Below are positions 34,986 to 49,840 of a stretch of 64,000 nt of DNA, one piece after another. The stretch comes from Progne subis subis (taxonomy: Eukaryota; Chordata; Aves; Passeriformes; Hirundinidae): positions 682,001 through 746,000 of the forward strand of contig JAKJHU010000165.1 of assembly GCA_022316685.1 (NCBI GenBank), given 5' to 3'. Position numbers and translations under genes: made by a program. The notes beneath the pieces were generated by a model, which made no database searches, had not been told where the DNA came from, and saw only the letters and a list, made by a program, of their open reading frames with translations. How positions within the stretch are numbered: position 1 is the stretch's first letter; each line of letters opens with the position of its first letter.

Positions 34986-37169
34986 ATCATATTTCAAATT
35001 ATTGAATCACACAATTCAGAAAAAAAATCCCCCAGAGTATTAGCTGGAGAGGGGAATGTTATCCTTAAGGTTACTAAAAGGTTGAAATTCAATCAGGTGT
35101 AAAACCTGGGACAGGGCAGGAGGAATTGTCCTGGAGCAGGATGCGCAAAAGAAAGGGAATGATGCCTGGGAAAAGCAGGATTCTCTGGCTAACCCAAGTC
35201 CAGAGAGCTGCAAATTTCTGTCACTTTTGCAGCTGATTTGCACCCATGGGTGATTCCTGTTGGGGGCCCGCTCAGAGCTCTGCCAGCTCTGATATTCCCG
35301 AGATAGCAGCAGGTGGAAGGGTCTGGGAGATGAAAATCCTGCCAGGGCTTGTGGAATCAGGCCCTCAGTCCCCACACGTGCTGGGATTCCTGCCAGAGCC
35401 TTTAAAGTTGCAACTTTACAGCTCTTTTTTGGTTCTGTGCCCTCCTCCCTGACAGGGTGTGACACGGGATGGGTGTCACGGTGCCCTCCTGAGACATTAG
35501 GTGACAGAAATAACCCCAGAGGGAAGATTATCCTATATTTGTGAAAAGATTTGATTTTAACTGGTTGCTGTGGTCACCTGGTTTAGCTCAGAGAGTCTAG
35601 AAGTGCTTTAGAAATACGAGTTTTGGGTTTTTAAATGGCTCTGATGGGAAATGATGTCTGCCTGAGGTCACAGGCTCACTCACAAAGCTCGGTTTAAACG
35701 AAATGTGGAAGGTGAGGGATGGAGCTTTTTTGTTTATTTTAATGGAGTTTGGAGGCTGGGACTCCTAGGGCTGGAAGACTAGAAATTCCTCATGCTGGTA
35801 GCACAGAATTTTCCTTCTGAAGCGATGGGCTGAGGTTTGTTCTGGGAGACAAATCCGTTCCTTTGGCCATTTCTGACCCTGACAAATGACCAGGAACAAA
35901 TCTGTTGTTCAGCACTTGACTGGATGAAAACTTAAGTAAAACTTCTGAGAAAAGCAAACAGAAGACTGGGAAAAAAACCCTCAAATATCTCCAACAGTCT
36001 GACAATGTTGGCTTAGATCTTTAAAGATCCTTATCCATCTCATTTGCCTTGATTTCTCTGCAAATTAGATACTTAAATATCTCTTGCCTCAGATCCTCGG
36101 GTCTTACCTTATTACAAGCAAGGGAAACTTTTGAAGTTTTCTTTTCACTCGACCTGAGAGGTCAGGAATACTGACTGCTCTGACATCAAAAGCTCCTTAT
36201 TAATTTTTGTTGAAATATTTAATGCCACCAGGTAATGGAGCTCTAATGAGAGATGTATAATAAGGGCAGAAATATCTTTCAAGTTGGTTTTTTTTGTTGG
36301 TTTTTTTTTTTTTTTTTGGGGGAAGATTTTGACTGAAAAGAGAGACAGACCATACAGAGAAGTCACTCTTGCTTATTCATTACCTCAATTTGCCAGAGGA
36401 AATAATAAGCTAGAGTGGCAGAGTAATTAAAAATTTGAGGATTAGGGTTTCCTCTGGAATTAGGACTAAATGTTTAGGAAGCAAACCCCACACTTGAAGT
36501 CTTTCAGCTCATAAAAAGGTTGCAGATTTACAAAACTCAGTTTTGGGAGCACCTTATGCAGGGACTTTTCCAAAGGAACGTGGAGAAATCCATGAGCCAG
36601 AACCCCTTAATGTTCCAGTGAGGGCTGGAAGGGATGGTTCTGTCTCCTGGAATGAAAGATTCGCCTCCAGCTGTGACACAGAGGCCACAAATTAGGCTTC
36701 CAATCTATCCCAGCTGAAGATAAAAAATAGGGAATAGGTTGGAATTAGGGATGGATCCATTTTTCAGGAACTCTGCACTTGTCCATAACACCCAGTAACC
36801 TCATTTAGTGTCAGAAGCAGTTGGGCAGCGAGTTTGAATTTCTTGGTGTAGAGCCCCACTGAGCTGGGAGCAGGGCATCCCACTGCCTTACGTTTCATGG
36901 AAGAGGCAGAAAACCACCAAAAATTGGGATTTCTTGGGGATTAAACTCTCAGCATCCTCCCAGCCTTTGCAGCATCTTGCTGCCCTTTACCTGTGAGCCC
37001 TGAGGGAAACACCTGGGCAGGGGCTTTGCAAAGGAATCCCAGAGTGGGGCAGGGAGGGGAGCTGAGAGGGTCCCCAGTGCCACCTCTGTGCTCCAGCAGG
37101 GCACAGCAGTGTGTGCACACAGCTCTGGAATATCCCCTCGGAGGAGACTCCACACCCTCAGATACCTGT

Positions 37170-37425
37170 GCACCCGACAGGGAAGAAATCCTTCCTCACT
37201 CAGGTGGAACTTCCTGGGATCAGCTCCTGCTTGTCTTGCCTGGGCCCTGCTCTGACCTCTCCCTGCAGATGTTTTGATGAGATTCTCTCAATCCTCTCTT
37301 TTTTTGAGGCTGAACAGCCCCAGCTCTCTCAGCCTTGTCCTCATAAGAGAGATGCTCCAGCCCCCTCAGCCCCTTTGTCACCCTTCATCCGGGAGCTCCG
37401 TGTATTTCTGGGATGTTGAACCCTG
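37170..37425 (-). mobile_element. CR1 internal fragment, antisense
   Basis: TTTGAGGCTGAACAGCCCCA, GCTCTCTCAGCCTTGTCCTC and ATAAGAGAGATGCTCCAGCC match the antisense of the region just upstream of the CR1 3' UTR end. The flanking limits are approximate. Confidence 0.6.
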
Positions 37426-37586
37426 CTGGAAACAACACTGGCATTGGGGAGGGGCAGCCCAGTGTGGGTCACAGGAAAAAGCAAAATCAGATTATCCAAA
37501 AACAGGGAAATGTTTTGTGGCTGCTCACACTGGGTTTTCAGACAGGGTGGTACGACACTGGTCACTGTGACAACGAGAATATAAAC

Positions 37587-37697
37587 CAGAGATCCCAGCC
37601 TGGTTTGGGCTGGAAGGGACCTTAAATCTCATCCCATCCCACCCCTGCCTTGGGCTCATTCCCACCTCCCACTGTCCCAGGCTGCTCCAAGTCCCAG
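37587..37697 (-). mobile_element. CR1 3' end, antisense (left part, split by an LTR)
   Basis: GATCCCAGCCTGGTTTGGGC, TGGAAGGGACCTTAAATCTC and GTCCCAGGCTGCTCCAAGTC, then CCCAG, where the LTR begins. The same CR1 copy resumes at 38350. Confidence 0.87.
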
Positions 37698-38349
37698 TGT
37701 GGTGGTTTCAGGCAGATTTTGGGAGAAATCCTCCCAAGGGGCCCCCCTCCCCTCCCCGAGCCGGTTTGGGGAAAGACTTCCTCAGAGAGAAGTGGAAAAA
37801 ACCTGTTTATTAAACAGGCAAAGCACTCCCAGCACAATACCCGATGACAAGAGCTTCGTGCCGCTTACGGAGGGATAACAAACTTAAAGAAAGTCTCTCC
37901 TCTTGAAGATCGTCACTGTGCTCCACCGCTCCGTCTCCGCTGGCACTGGCAGAAAAGGAGATGTGCAGGGCTGGTCTCGGTGGGGTGGGTCCCCTGTGGA
38001 GGCCCCCGGTGCTTCCCCAGGTCCTCAGTCCGGAGAGGTTGGAACAGTTCCGAGGAGAGGGCAAAAAAGAAAAAAAGGAAAGGAAAAAAAAAGGAAAAAA
38101 AGAAAAAGAAAAAAAAAGCAAAAAGCTTCAGCTATTCTACAGCGTCTAACTACGCTAGCACTAAACTAACTAACTAACTGCCGGGGAAAAAAAAACAAAA
38201 CAACAGAGCTTCTTTCGTCTTGCTGAGTTCCAACTCCCCCGCTTCAAGGTCACTCCAAGGAGCAGAGTTTTCCTGGGGAAAAACAAACCGCGCTTGCCCT
38301 CCCCTTTGCACCCAACGGACGATTGGGGATACACAGTCACCCCAGGACA
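37698..38349 (-). mobile_element. Solo LTR, ERVL-like, inserted in a CR1
   Basis: A 652-bp element with TG...CA ends (TGTGGTGGTTTCAGG...CCCCAGGACA), flanked by the exact 5-bp duplication CCCAG (37693-37697 and 38350-38354), the length typical of class III (ERVL) elements. It interrupts an antisense CR1 that reads on across the gap. A minus-strand AATAAA at 37806-37811 puts about 105 bp of U5 on the left, so the LTR points against the gene. That signal sits in a perfect 17-base palindrome CCTGTTTATTAAACAGG. The middle has a purine-rich tract (38062-38126). No retroviral genes are present. Confidence 0.85.
38062..38126. repeat. GA-rich purine tract inside the LTR
   Basis: Runs of A with G or GG interruptions over about 65 bp. 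The Lys-rich open frames here are artefacts. Confidence 0.85.
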
Positions 38350-38490
38350 CCCAGTGTCCATCCTGGCCTTGGGCACTGCCAGGGATCCAGGGGCAGCCAC
38401 AGCTGCTCTGGGCACCCTGTGCCAGGGCCTCAACACCTTCACAGGGAACAATTCCTGCCCAATCTCCCAACTAAATCTCCCAGTGAATGG
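38350..38490 (-). mobile_element. CR1 3' end, antisense (right part)
   Basis: CCCAGTGTCCATCCTGGCCT, TGGGCACTGCCAGGGATCCA and CAGGGCCTCAACACCTTCAC continue the CR1 that stops at 37697. The join is exact once one CCCAG is removed, so the LTR is younger than the CR1. Confidence 0.86.
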
Positions 38491-39279
38491 TCATCATGGA
38501 AATGCTAATGTACACCAGACAATTTTTGTTTGTTGTGGGGTTTTTGTTTGTTTCTTTTGGGGTTTGTTTTATTTTTTAGGATGGTTTTCTCCAAGAGGAG
38601 AAGCAGAGGCTCTGTGGGCTCGTTTTGGGGATGATTGTCTCCGCTCTGGGCGGGAACATATTTTAGTGTGATTTTAGAACAAAGAACTTTGGAGAATTGT
38701 CCTGAAAAACCTTACAAGTTCAACCTCTTCAATTCCAAGCATCCCATACCTCCAAACCCTCCTGAATTCCAGGATGAGGAGCTGTGGGACTGCATTCACC
38801 CCTGGCTGTGTGCTGGGGATGACCTAAACCTTTCTGCCCCTTCCCTGGGGGATGGCAGAGTTTTCCAAGCCTGACGTTTCTGCAAATCCCTGGATTCATC
38901 TTGAGCGCAGGGAACACTTGGTGCCTCGAGCACTTTGCTGGTTGTTCTGGTGTTGCAGTTGTGGCCACACTGGACGTGTCCTCTCCCTCCTGCCTGGATA
39001 ACTCCACAGCACAAACCTCTGGGAAGGAGCCCAGCTGGGGCTGAGCCCTCTGGGAAGATACAGGATACGGGATAGCACAAAACCAGGGGATTTGAAACAG
39101 CTCCTGGAAATACTTGGCCAAATCCTTTAAGTGTGAGAGTGACAGAGTTTAAAAATGGCTTAGAAGTTAAGCCATGATGAGGGAACGTGGCTGCAGAGGA
39201 GCAGGACCCGGCTGGCGTGAGGCAGAGCAAGAGAGGAATCAAAAGTTCTGATGATGTTGTTTCAGGGAAGGTGCTTAGG

Positions 39280-39924
39280 TCTCGGTTTCTTTTCCGAGAT
39301 TCAGGTGGTTTCAGAGTCTTTTTGCCTTCTGCAAGCCCTGAGTCAGACGCAACAAAGAGACGGAGTCTTCAGGTTCTGATTTTCAAGGTTGCATGCTTTG
39401 TTTATTGTTTCTTACCTTACAATTCTCTCAGTGCCCAGCTGAGATCTGTGCAGCTGCTCGGGCATCTGGTGACTCCTCCCGGCCTGGGCTGCGGCATTAT
39501 CTTTTATACTAATTGTTACATATTCTTTATTTATCATTATTTGCCAATACCTATCACTTACACTAAAAAGGTCATCCCTACTCTGACCCAATCTCTTTAA
39601 ACTACTTTGTGCCACTGTCACTGCAGGAAATGGAGTGAGGGAAGAAGAAAGAAGAAGCAGGAGACAACGCCCCAAATCCTCCATGTTGCCCCCATTCACC
39701 TCAATGCTAAAAACCCAAATTCACTGTTTTTTCACCCTGTGATAAGCTAAACTCCTATCTTTCACACTCTTGTGGCCTATAATCCCTCCCGCAGTGCATG
39801 AAGCCTCTCCCATGGACTGGGATCAAAGCCACTGTCCCTCTGGGCTCTGTTCCAGGGTCCCAGACCCCCCTGCCCAGGTCTCTGACCCTCCAGAGCAGCC
39901 AAAGGAATGCCCTGGACTCCAACA
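39280..39924 (-). mobile_element. Solo LTR, ERVK-like (family 1, copy B)
   Basis: A 645-bp relative of 6507-7171, flanked by an exact 6-bp duplication CTTAGG (39274-39279 and 39925-39930). It points left: minus-strand TATAAAAG at 39501-39508 and AATAAA at 39401-39406, with about 120 bp of U5. Its left edge is the hairpin TCTCGG...CCGAGA in place of the TGTTG...CAACA hairpin of copy A. The element-start end (right) reads CTCCAACA in both. It is a solo LTR without internal genes. Confidence 0.88.
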
Positions 39925-42439
39925 CTTAGGAGCAAACTGAGGAGGATTTTTGTGAACTGCAGCAGCAGGAGAGGAGCTCGGGAAAGCCTGGGAGGATCTG
40001 CTAAACCCTGCAACTCTACCCAGGCACTTCTAATTCAATTATACCTGTCCCTCTGGGGAGAAGTTTAATTACATTACAAATTAATTTTACTTAAAGAACA
40101 GTTGGTAAAAGCCTACGGGTCTGCATTGATTTATTTTTCCCTTGGTCTTTTCTTTTAACTTTTCTGTTTTGAATTGTTCTGATTAGCTTTCTCGGCTTGA
40201 TGCTCCATATCTCTACAACTGCTTTGGAGAAAGGACTGCAGGAGCTTTGGAGAGAGGCTTGGGATTTCTTTAGCCTTACTGAAAGAACGGATGAGGAATT
40301 CTTTGAATTCTCGTGGTGTGATTAATAACAGGCCGTACTTCATGCCCCTGTAATTATCCTCAAATTCAATCAGAGATTCTCCTCCTCTGGATGGAAAGGA
40401 CTTCTCTCGTGCTGCAGATGGACACAGCTCACTGAAGCACAGAGCTTCGGTTAAACAAGCTGCAGTCGCCCATAGAAAAATATATTTCATGCACGTATTT
40501 CATGTATTTCATCACCATCTCTTCGTGTTCATTTCCACCACTGCCAGTATGCTGAGAAAGAGGAGATTTCTGTCACAAACCAGCTCTGGGGTGGCACCGC
40601 TGAGGTCTGGTAGCAGCAAGGATGAATTTTCAGCTGAGGGCCCCTCAAAACCCCCGCTGGGGACCCAGGGGTGCAGAGGGGAGGGCTCCAGTCAGGGCTG
40701 TGCCCCTGGACACGTGCAGCAGTTCTGCTGTGGGAGCAGCTGCAGGCATTGCTGCAGTGCAGGAGCCCCAGGGCTGGGGCTGGGCTCCTCTTCCTACAGC
40801 TGTGGGGTGAGGATGGGACTGCAGCTCTCTGGGTCTGTGGGATGGCTTTTAGGGACTGTGGGGAGGAGGTTTCACTTGGGGGCTGCTCTTCCCAAAGCTT
40901 TCTTCTTTCCCCACATATCCTGCAGGGATCATTCCTGGCTCCTTAATCTCAGATTGTTATTGGGAGCTTTGCTCCCAGCTCCACAGTGTCTCCTTTCTGA
41001 TAAATCCAGTACTGAACACAGCACTTGAGCCATTATGGCCCCAGAGCCCCTCCCTGCCCGGTGCTGAACCTCGTGTTTGGGGCAATTTGGCCTTTTTTTG
41101 GTGCTGCTGTTGCCTTTGAAGGCAAGACCCAGCTCCCTCTGGATATCAATATGCAGCATTTGCAAGGAAAAGGCTTTCTGGAGCATCTCGAGGTCTGTCT
41201 GCTGAGCATTTCACATCTGCTTGGGCACAAAGGGGGAGGTTTTGCCCTGCTGAGGTTCTGCTGCTCGTTTTAATGTGAGAGGAGAGGGAAGTGTCAGGTT
41301 CAGCATCTGCTTCTGATGCCACTGGACTTGGAGACGGGGCATAAATGGGATTAATCCATGAGTGATTGACAAAAAGCAGCTGGTAACTCTAATTAGGAAC
41401 CTAATTCAAAGGTGTGGGGTGAAGGGATGCTTGCACGGCCTTTGCCAACAGCACAGCTTGGAAATGAAATAAGAGTGTTTGTGTCAAACTTTCCCCCCTT
41501 AAATCACATCACAAAATGCTTTGAGTAAGGCAAATGAAATTAGGTGAGGTTTGAATACCAGGAGGGCCGAACAACAAAATTGCATTTTTCAATTATTTAG
41601 GCAGGGCCTTCTCAGAAGAAATCATGTGTTGGATGCAGCAGCTTCTCCATGGAGCCAATTCCTTCTGCCTGAGGAGTTCAGGGCCTGAATTTTGCTTCCC
41701 TCCATCCCAGCCTCACTGGGCTGTGATTTGTAGCATCTGGTACCTGCTGAGCCACAGCTCCTGCTGCCAGTTCTGGGCTCTGCTCTGGAATGCATCGCCT
41801 GGGAAAGGCCAGGGGTGGCTCTTGCAAGAGCAGCAGAAGGAAGTTGGGTTTTAGATGCTCTGAGATGTCAAAATTTCTTGGCTTTATTTTTTATTATTTT
41901 TTTTTTTTTAATATCATCCAATATTTCTTGGTTCTCTCTTGCCACTTTCTAGCTTTTTTCTTGTATCCTGGATTTGCAGGATGTGTCAGTGTGATGGTGA
42001 CACCTTTGCACTTGCGATGCCCTGGTGTGGTCAGCTCCTGCTGGAGCAGCACTTTTGGTTCCTTCCATCTTTTTTTCTCCTTTGGGATGATGGTAATTGT
42101 CTTGGCAAAGTCTCCTGAGGTCTGTTAGTGCGAGTTTGCAGTTAAAAAACCCACGACTGAGGATTTTTGTTGTTCTGTGGAAGAGTCTGGGGGGCACCTG
42201 AGGCGAGGCTGGGGCAGAGCTAAGGGGGTGAGGATCTCCCTGCCAGGGACGTGACACGTGTGGGGGCTGTGCATTGCTTCCTGGAGCATCCAGCGCCTCT
42301 CCCTGGGATTTTATCAGCTGATTTGACGAGGTTTCACAGCACTGGCTGCATGTCAATCCTTGGATAGCGAGACTGCACCTGGAAGTCATTCCAGCAAGCA
42401 CCACCTGCTGAGTGTGAAACCAAAGAACCCAAAATCCCT

Positions 42440-42650
42440 CCCCAGCTCTCCTGGAGCCCCCTTATGCCCTGGCAGGGGCTCTGAGCTCTCCCTGGAGCTT
42501 TTTCTCTCCAGGTGAGCACCCTCAGCTCTCCCAGCCTGGCTCCAGCCCTGGGAGCAGCTCCAGGTTTGCTCTGGGCTCTCTCCAGCAGCTCCAGGTTCTC
42601 CTGCTGGTCCCAGAGCTGGAAGCAGCTCTGCAGGTGGGGCCTCACCTGAG
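42440..42650 (-). mobile_element. CR1 fragment, antisense
   Basis: TTTTTCTCTCCAGGTGAGCA, CTCAGCTCTCCCAGCCTGGC and GAAGCAGCTCTGCAGGTGGG are typical of the CR1 stretch before the 3' UTR, in reverse. Both ends are diffuse. Confidence 0.6.
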
Positions 42651-43399
42651 CAGATGGAAGGTCAGATGGATTCCCAGCATAATTACGGATCTGCCCTTAC
42701 TCTGGGATCCTTGGTGCTGGAGACAGCCGCTTCCTCACTGTCAGAAAGGAGAGAAAAGTCACAGCTTGGCCAGGGGTGAAGAGGCTTCTCCTCAAAGGCT
42801 CCAAGCTCAAGGTGAGAGGGAGTTGTGCTGCTCCTGTGCCCGTGCTCGTCCCTGAGCACTGAGATCCAGAGGGTGGGCAGGCTTTTCTCTTCCTGGGAAC
42901 AAGGCTGTGGATCTCAGATTTTGTCATCCTATTCCTCAGCTGGGAACACAGTGCCCTTGAGAGCTCCTTTAATGATCTTGCTCCTGTTTTCAAGGAGAGC
43001 AGGTCACGTGGGATAATTAACACCGGCCTGAAATTTCCTCCCCCCGTTGCAAGTGTTGGCACAGGTGTCCTTGCAGGCTCCTCACTAAGGTGTTAATAAA
43101 ACCTCTCTCATCTCCTTATGCCTTCCTGCATTTCAGGGAACTTCATGTCTATGGTATTCCATGGCTGGCTTTCATTTAAAATTTAAAATCTAAACCCCCT
43201 GTTTATTTTTGGGCAATTGAAGCTGCATTTTTTCAAGGCATTTCCAAAGACACCCAGAATGGATCTGGGCCAGCTCTGCTCCCTCCCTGTGGATGTGCAA
43301 GGCTGGGAATGCAAATCCAGGCAGGTGGGAAGGATCCTCATCCCCTCCTCTGTCTCTCCCCACACTCACCTGATGCTGCAGGTTGCAGGAGGTCAGAGA

Positions 43400-43700
43400 A
43401 TGGTGGAATTGTTGAATTTCCTGAGCTGGGAGGGGTCCCCAGGGTCACCCAGCCCAGCCCCTGTCCCTGCACAGACCCCCACCAACCCCACCCTGGGCAT
43501 CCCTGGCAGCGCTGGCCAAAGGCTCCTGGAGCTCTGGCAGCCTCGGGGCCGTGCCCATTCCCTGGGGAGCCTGGGCAGTGCCCAGCACCCTCTGGGGAAG
43601 AACCTTTCCCTGCTCTGCAGCCTGAGCCTGCCCTGGCCCAGCTCCAGCCCTTCCCTGGCTCCTGTCCCTGTCCCAGAGCAGAGCTGGGAGCTGCCCCAGA
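43400..43700 (-). mobile_element. CR1 3' fragment, antisense (near-identical to 57220)
   Basis: Starts with GGTGGAATTGTTGAATTTCC and continues through CATCCCTGGCAGCGCTGGCC, CAGCCTCGGGGCCGTGCCCA and GGGGAAGAACCTTTCCCTGC. The 215 bp at 43483-43697 differ from 57220-57434 at only one base by my count. Confidence 0.78.
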
Positions 43701-44791
43701 GTGCAAAGCACCAGGAATCCACGATTGTCCTGCTGAAATCTTCCTTGTAGCTGTTGCCCCTCTTCTGTCTCTGTTCACCTCTGCCTAAAGCTTGGCACCA
43801 TTTCCTCTTTCTCATTCCTGGAATCATAAAACTGAAATTACAGGAGACTTTCTTGTAGCATCTGTGCTGCTGCCGCCTCTGAGAACCTCCTGTGCTGCAC
43901 TAAACAAGGTGATTTATCCCCACCTTTTGAGGTTTGATTCTTTTCCTCCTCTTTTCTCCAGAGAGAGACATTTGCCTTCTGCTGTTTGGTTTTTCTTGGT
44001 AGTGTAGGTGGGTTTTGCCTTTTTTTGGTGAGGGGTTTTTTTTTTTCCTTTTTAACATTTCACTCTTGCTGTTGCTTATTGGCCTCCAGATCCAAACTTT
44101 AAAATGCCAAAGGCAGTGTTTGCTGTAGCTTCAAGTCCTGAAAGCTTGTTGTAGAAATTGAAGCTTCCAGCTCTGTTCCTTCTGCCCTTTGTTTCATCAT
44201 AGGTGATAAATTTTCCCATCAAAAGCTTCCCAGCCTGTGCTCTGTGAAGGGAAAGGAAACAGAAGGGGCTCTTCCATAATTACAGGGCTATAAAGGCATA
44301 ATAAAAATAAATGTGGTAACAGGAGACACAACACCTCTGAATATGAGCCCTCAGAGTCAGCGCTTCTGTTGGGTAGAAAGGTATTTTTATCATCAGAGGA
44401 TGGTACAGAAACTTACACCCCACAGCCAAAAGTTTCCGTCTCTTGCAAGCGCAGAACTCCCAAAACATCTTTGCAATTAAATTTGACCTTTAAAAATATT
44501 AGATCCAGGCCTTTCCTTTGAAATTCCTTTGTAGAGATGACGAGGATGTTATTTAATGCTCCTGCTCCCACCCAGGTGAACGTTGCCTTCACAGCTGGAG
44601 GCTGCACACAGCTCGTGGACACCGAAAGAATTGTCCCAAACTGTGCCTGGCTCCTGTTTGCCACTGCACAGGGATTTCCTTCTGCCAGCAGGCCCTTGGT
44701 GCCGTGAAAAAAGGAACAAAACGTTCCCCACGTGCAGAGCTCTGCCCACCAAGGGCTCATGGATTAATTCAATCTCCTCTCCTGTTCCCAG

Positions 44792-44904
44792 ATTTCGCAG
44801 AGTTTGTTTTCCTGGGGCTGTTCCTCACTGAGATGTCTTTGAAGATGTATGGGCTGGGGCCAAGGAATTACTTCCACTCCTCGTTCAACTGCTTTGACTT
44901 TGGG
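44792..44904 (+). CDS. CACNA1B: CACNA1B exon 12: domain II S2 and start of S3
   Basis: A 113-nt exon, phase 1 in (T|AT) and phase 0 out (GGG|GTGAGT). It completes a Tyr and then encodes [20 protein letters not shown], then [17 protein letters not shown]. The first stretch is the S2 helix with the conserved acidic residue TEMSLK that pairs with S4 arginines. FNCFDFG starts S3. Relative to mammals it reads RNYFHSS rather than RSYFRSS. A CR1 copy begins only about 25 bp after its donor. Confidence 0.97.
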
Positions 44905-48008
<3,104 letters not shown>

Positions 48009-48128
48009 TAAGGGCAGCTCCCTTGGCACTCACAGCAGGCTTTGAGCACCCGAGGAAATCCCCGGCCCCAGGAGGAGTGCTTTCCACGTTTATAAACCAT
48101 AAATTAAAAATAAAATTGCTAAAAGCTT

Positions 48129-48151
48129 AAAAAAAAAAAAAAAAAAAAAAA
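48129..48151. repeat. Poly-A run
   Basis: Twenty-three consecutive A bases, 120 bp after the exon 13 donor, preceded by AT-rich AAATTAAAAATAAAATTGCT. It is not accompanied by a recognisable retrocopy. Confidence 0.85.
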
Positions 48152-48398
48152 TGCCCCAACCCCTTGGAGTGGCTGCCACAAAAGCTCTGCCTGCCCCAAC
48201 CTCCAAGGTGTGCACTGGGGGGCAGGAGCAGATTAAAACTGCCTTCCCTTGGCTGGGCACTTGGAAATTTTGGGAATTCCTGAGCCTGTATTTACACCCA
48301 CAAGGGGATTTAACAGCCCTTTCTCTCCTCAGCCTCATGTCCAGGTTTGTCTGCCCTCGGTTCCTCAGTTGGCAGAAAGTCCTTCTCTGCTCTATCTT

Positions 48399-48692
48399 TA
48401 GGCTTGCTTAAAACAAAAATACTGTGTTATTGGTTGTATTTTGTGGTAAAAACCCCAAGTTTTATTTTCTTCCTGAGTCCTCTCAGCTTCCCACTGATCT
48501 GATGACAATTCCTTAAGTGGGAATGACAGTGGGCTGACAGGAGAATGTCCTTTTTTTTTTTGCTTTGGTTTTAAGCTTGTTTAAAACGAAAATCTCAGGT
48601 TATCACTCGTATTTTGTGGTAAAAAAACCCCTAAGTTTTATTTCCTTTCTGAGTCCCATCAACTTCCCACTGATCTGATGAAAATTCCTTAA
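48399..48692. repeat. Tandem duplication of about 173 bp
   Basis: Blocks TATTTTGTGGTAAAAA, CCCAAGTTTTATTT-like, CTTCCCACTGATCTGATGA and AATTCCTTAAGT occur in the same order at about 48399-48512 and 48572-48692. Copies differ by scattered substitutions. I recognise no transposon. Confidence 0.82.
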
Positions 48693-49237
48693 GTATTTAG
48701 GCTCTGGAAAAGCAGCTTCCCTGGGGATTGCTGGGTGTTAATCCCGGGGCTGAGGCGCTGCGTTGACACAAATCTGAAATGTGTTCCTGCTGCCTGGGCT
48801 GGGAATGTCGGAGTTTTCAGCCTGGAGGCTCTGAGGTGGAATTTTCACTCGCAGCTTTCCCGTTGTTTCCGTGCTCCTGCCTCGAGTTAATGTGTCCTGG
48901 CATCAGCAAAAGGCTCCTGTGCCATTTCCAAACCCATCCAGAGTTCTGCAGGATTTCTAAGGCGTGCTCTGGAAACTGATGACAAATTTAGGGGCTCCTG
49001 CTGTTGTTTCCCACCTTGTTTTTTACACCATCACCTCTTCAGTCCTCCCTCGTTTCCATCACTCCCTGAAATCCTCATAGCTTGAAGTAACAGGAGGAGG
49101 AACAGCCTCTCCCTCCAAAAAATGCTCCAGCCACCTTAAATAAAGAAAATTTGAGCACAACAGTCATTTGAAGTAACCAGGAATGAGTTTTGTAGCTCTG
49201 TGGGGCCAATTTGTACCTGCTAATTGCTTAATGCCAA

Positions 49238-49256
49238 TTATTATTATTATTATTCA
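49238..49256. repeat. ATT microsatellite
   Basis: About six ATT units in intron 13. Confidence 0.85.
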
Positions 49257-49594
49257 CATCCCAGGTTTGGGTGTGCTACTGTGTCATTTGTTGTCCTCTG
49301 GGACAAACAGGGTGGAAACTTTTAAGTTTTGTAAATGTCCAGCAAAAAAAGGTGGGCACCTGCACCAAAAATGTCACTGTGCTTTAGCTTTGCACTGATT
49401 TACGTGTGGGAAACTCCTGGGATTGCAGCAAATCCAGAGCAATTATCACCAGCCCATTTTACCCAGAGCTGCTGAGGTTTGCTGTTGCTGATTGGGTGCT
49501 GTACTTTGTAAAAAATGTGCATGTTTTTGCAAGTGACAATTTTATTTTCGTTGAGTCCTGACCCCTGATTGCAGTCAGCACAAGAAGAGGATGA

Positions 49595-49840
49595 ATCCTG
49601 GAATTATTTAGGTTGGAAAAGACCTTTGAGACCACCACTCACTTGGGCGGGTGCCACATCTGCAGGATTTGAAATCCCTGCAGGGATGGTGACCCCACCC
49701 TTCCCTGGGCAGCCTGGCCAGGGCTTCACAACCCTTTAAATGAAGAAATTTTTCCCAATGCCCAACCCAAACCTGCCTGGGACAGTCTGAGGCCGTTCCC
49801 TCTTGTTATTGCTTATTCCTTGGGAGAAGAGGTTTAACGT
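49595..49840 (-). mobile_element. CR1 3' end, antisense
   Basis: CCTGGAATTATTTAGGTTGG, AAAAGACCTTTGAGACCACC, GGATGGTGACCCCACCCTTC and CTGAGGCCGTTCCCTCTTGT: an older, antisense CR1 end. Confidence 0.82.

Larger units (their letters stand above)
34499..44791 (+). other. CACNA1B: Intron 11 (10.3 kb)
   Basis: Contains CR1 pieces at 34610, 37170, 37587/38350, 42440 and 43400, LTRs at 37698-38349 and 39280-39924, and T-rich tracts near 36286-36318 and 41890-41912. I see nothing recognisable in 34990-37160, 38500-39270, 39935-42430 or 43710-44790. Acceptor is CTCCTCTCCTGTTCCCAG. Confidence 0.85.

Noticed and set aside
40489..41028. Open frame of 179 codons in intron 11
   Set aside because: No splice-site arrangement in phase with exons 11 and 12 and no recognisable protein; chance frame.
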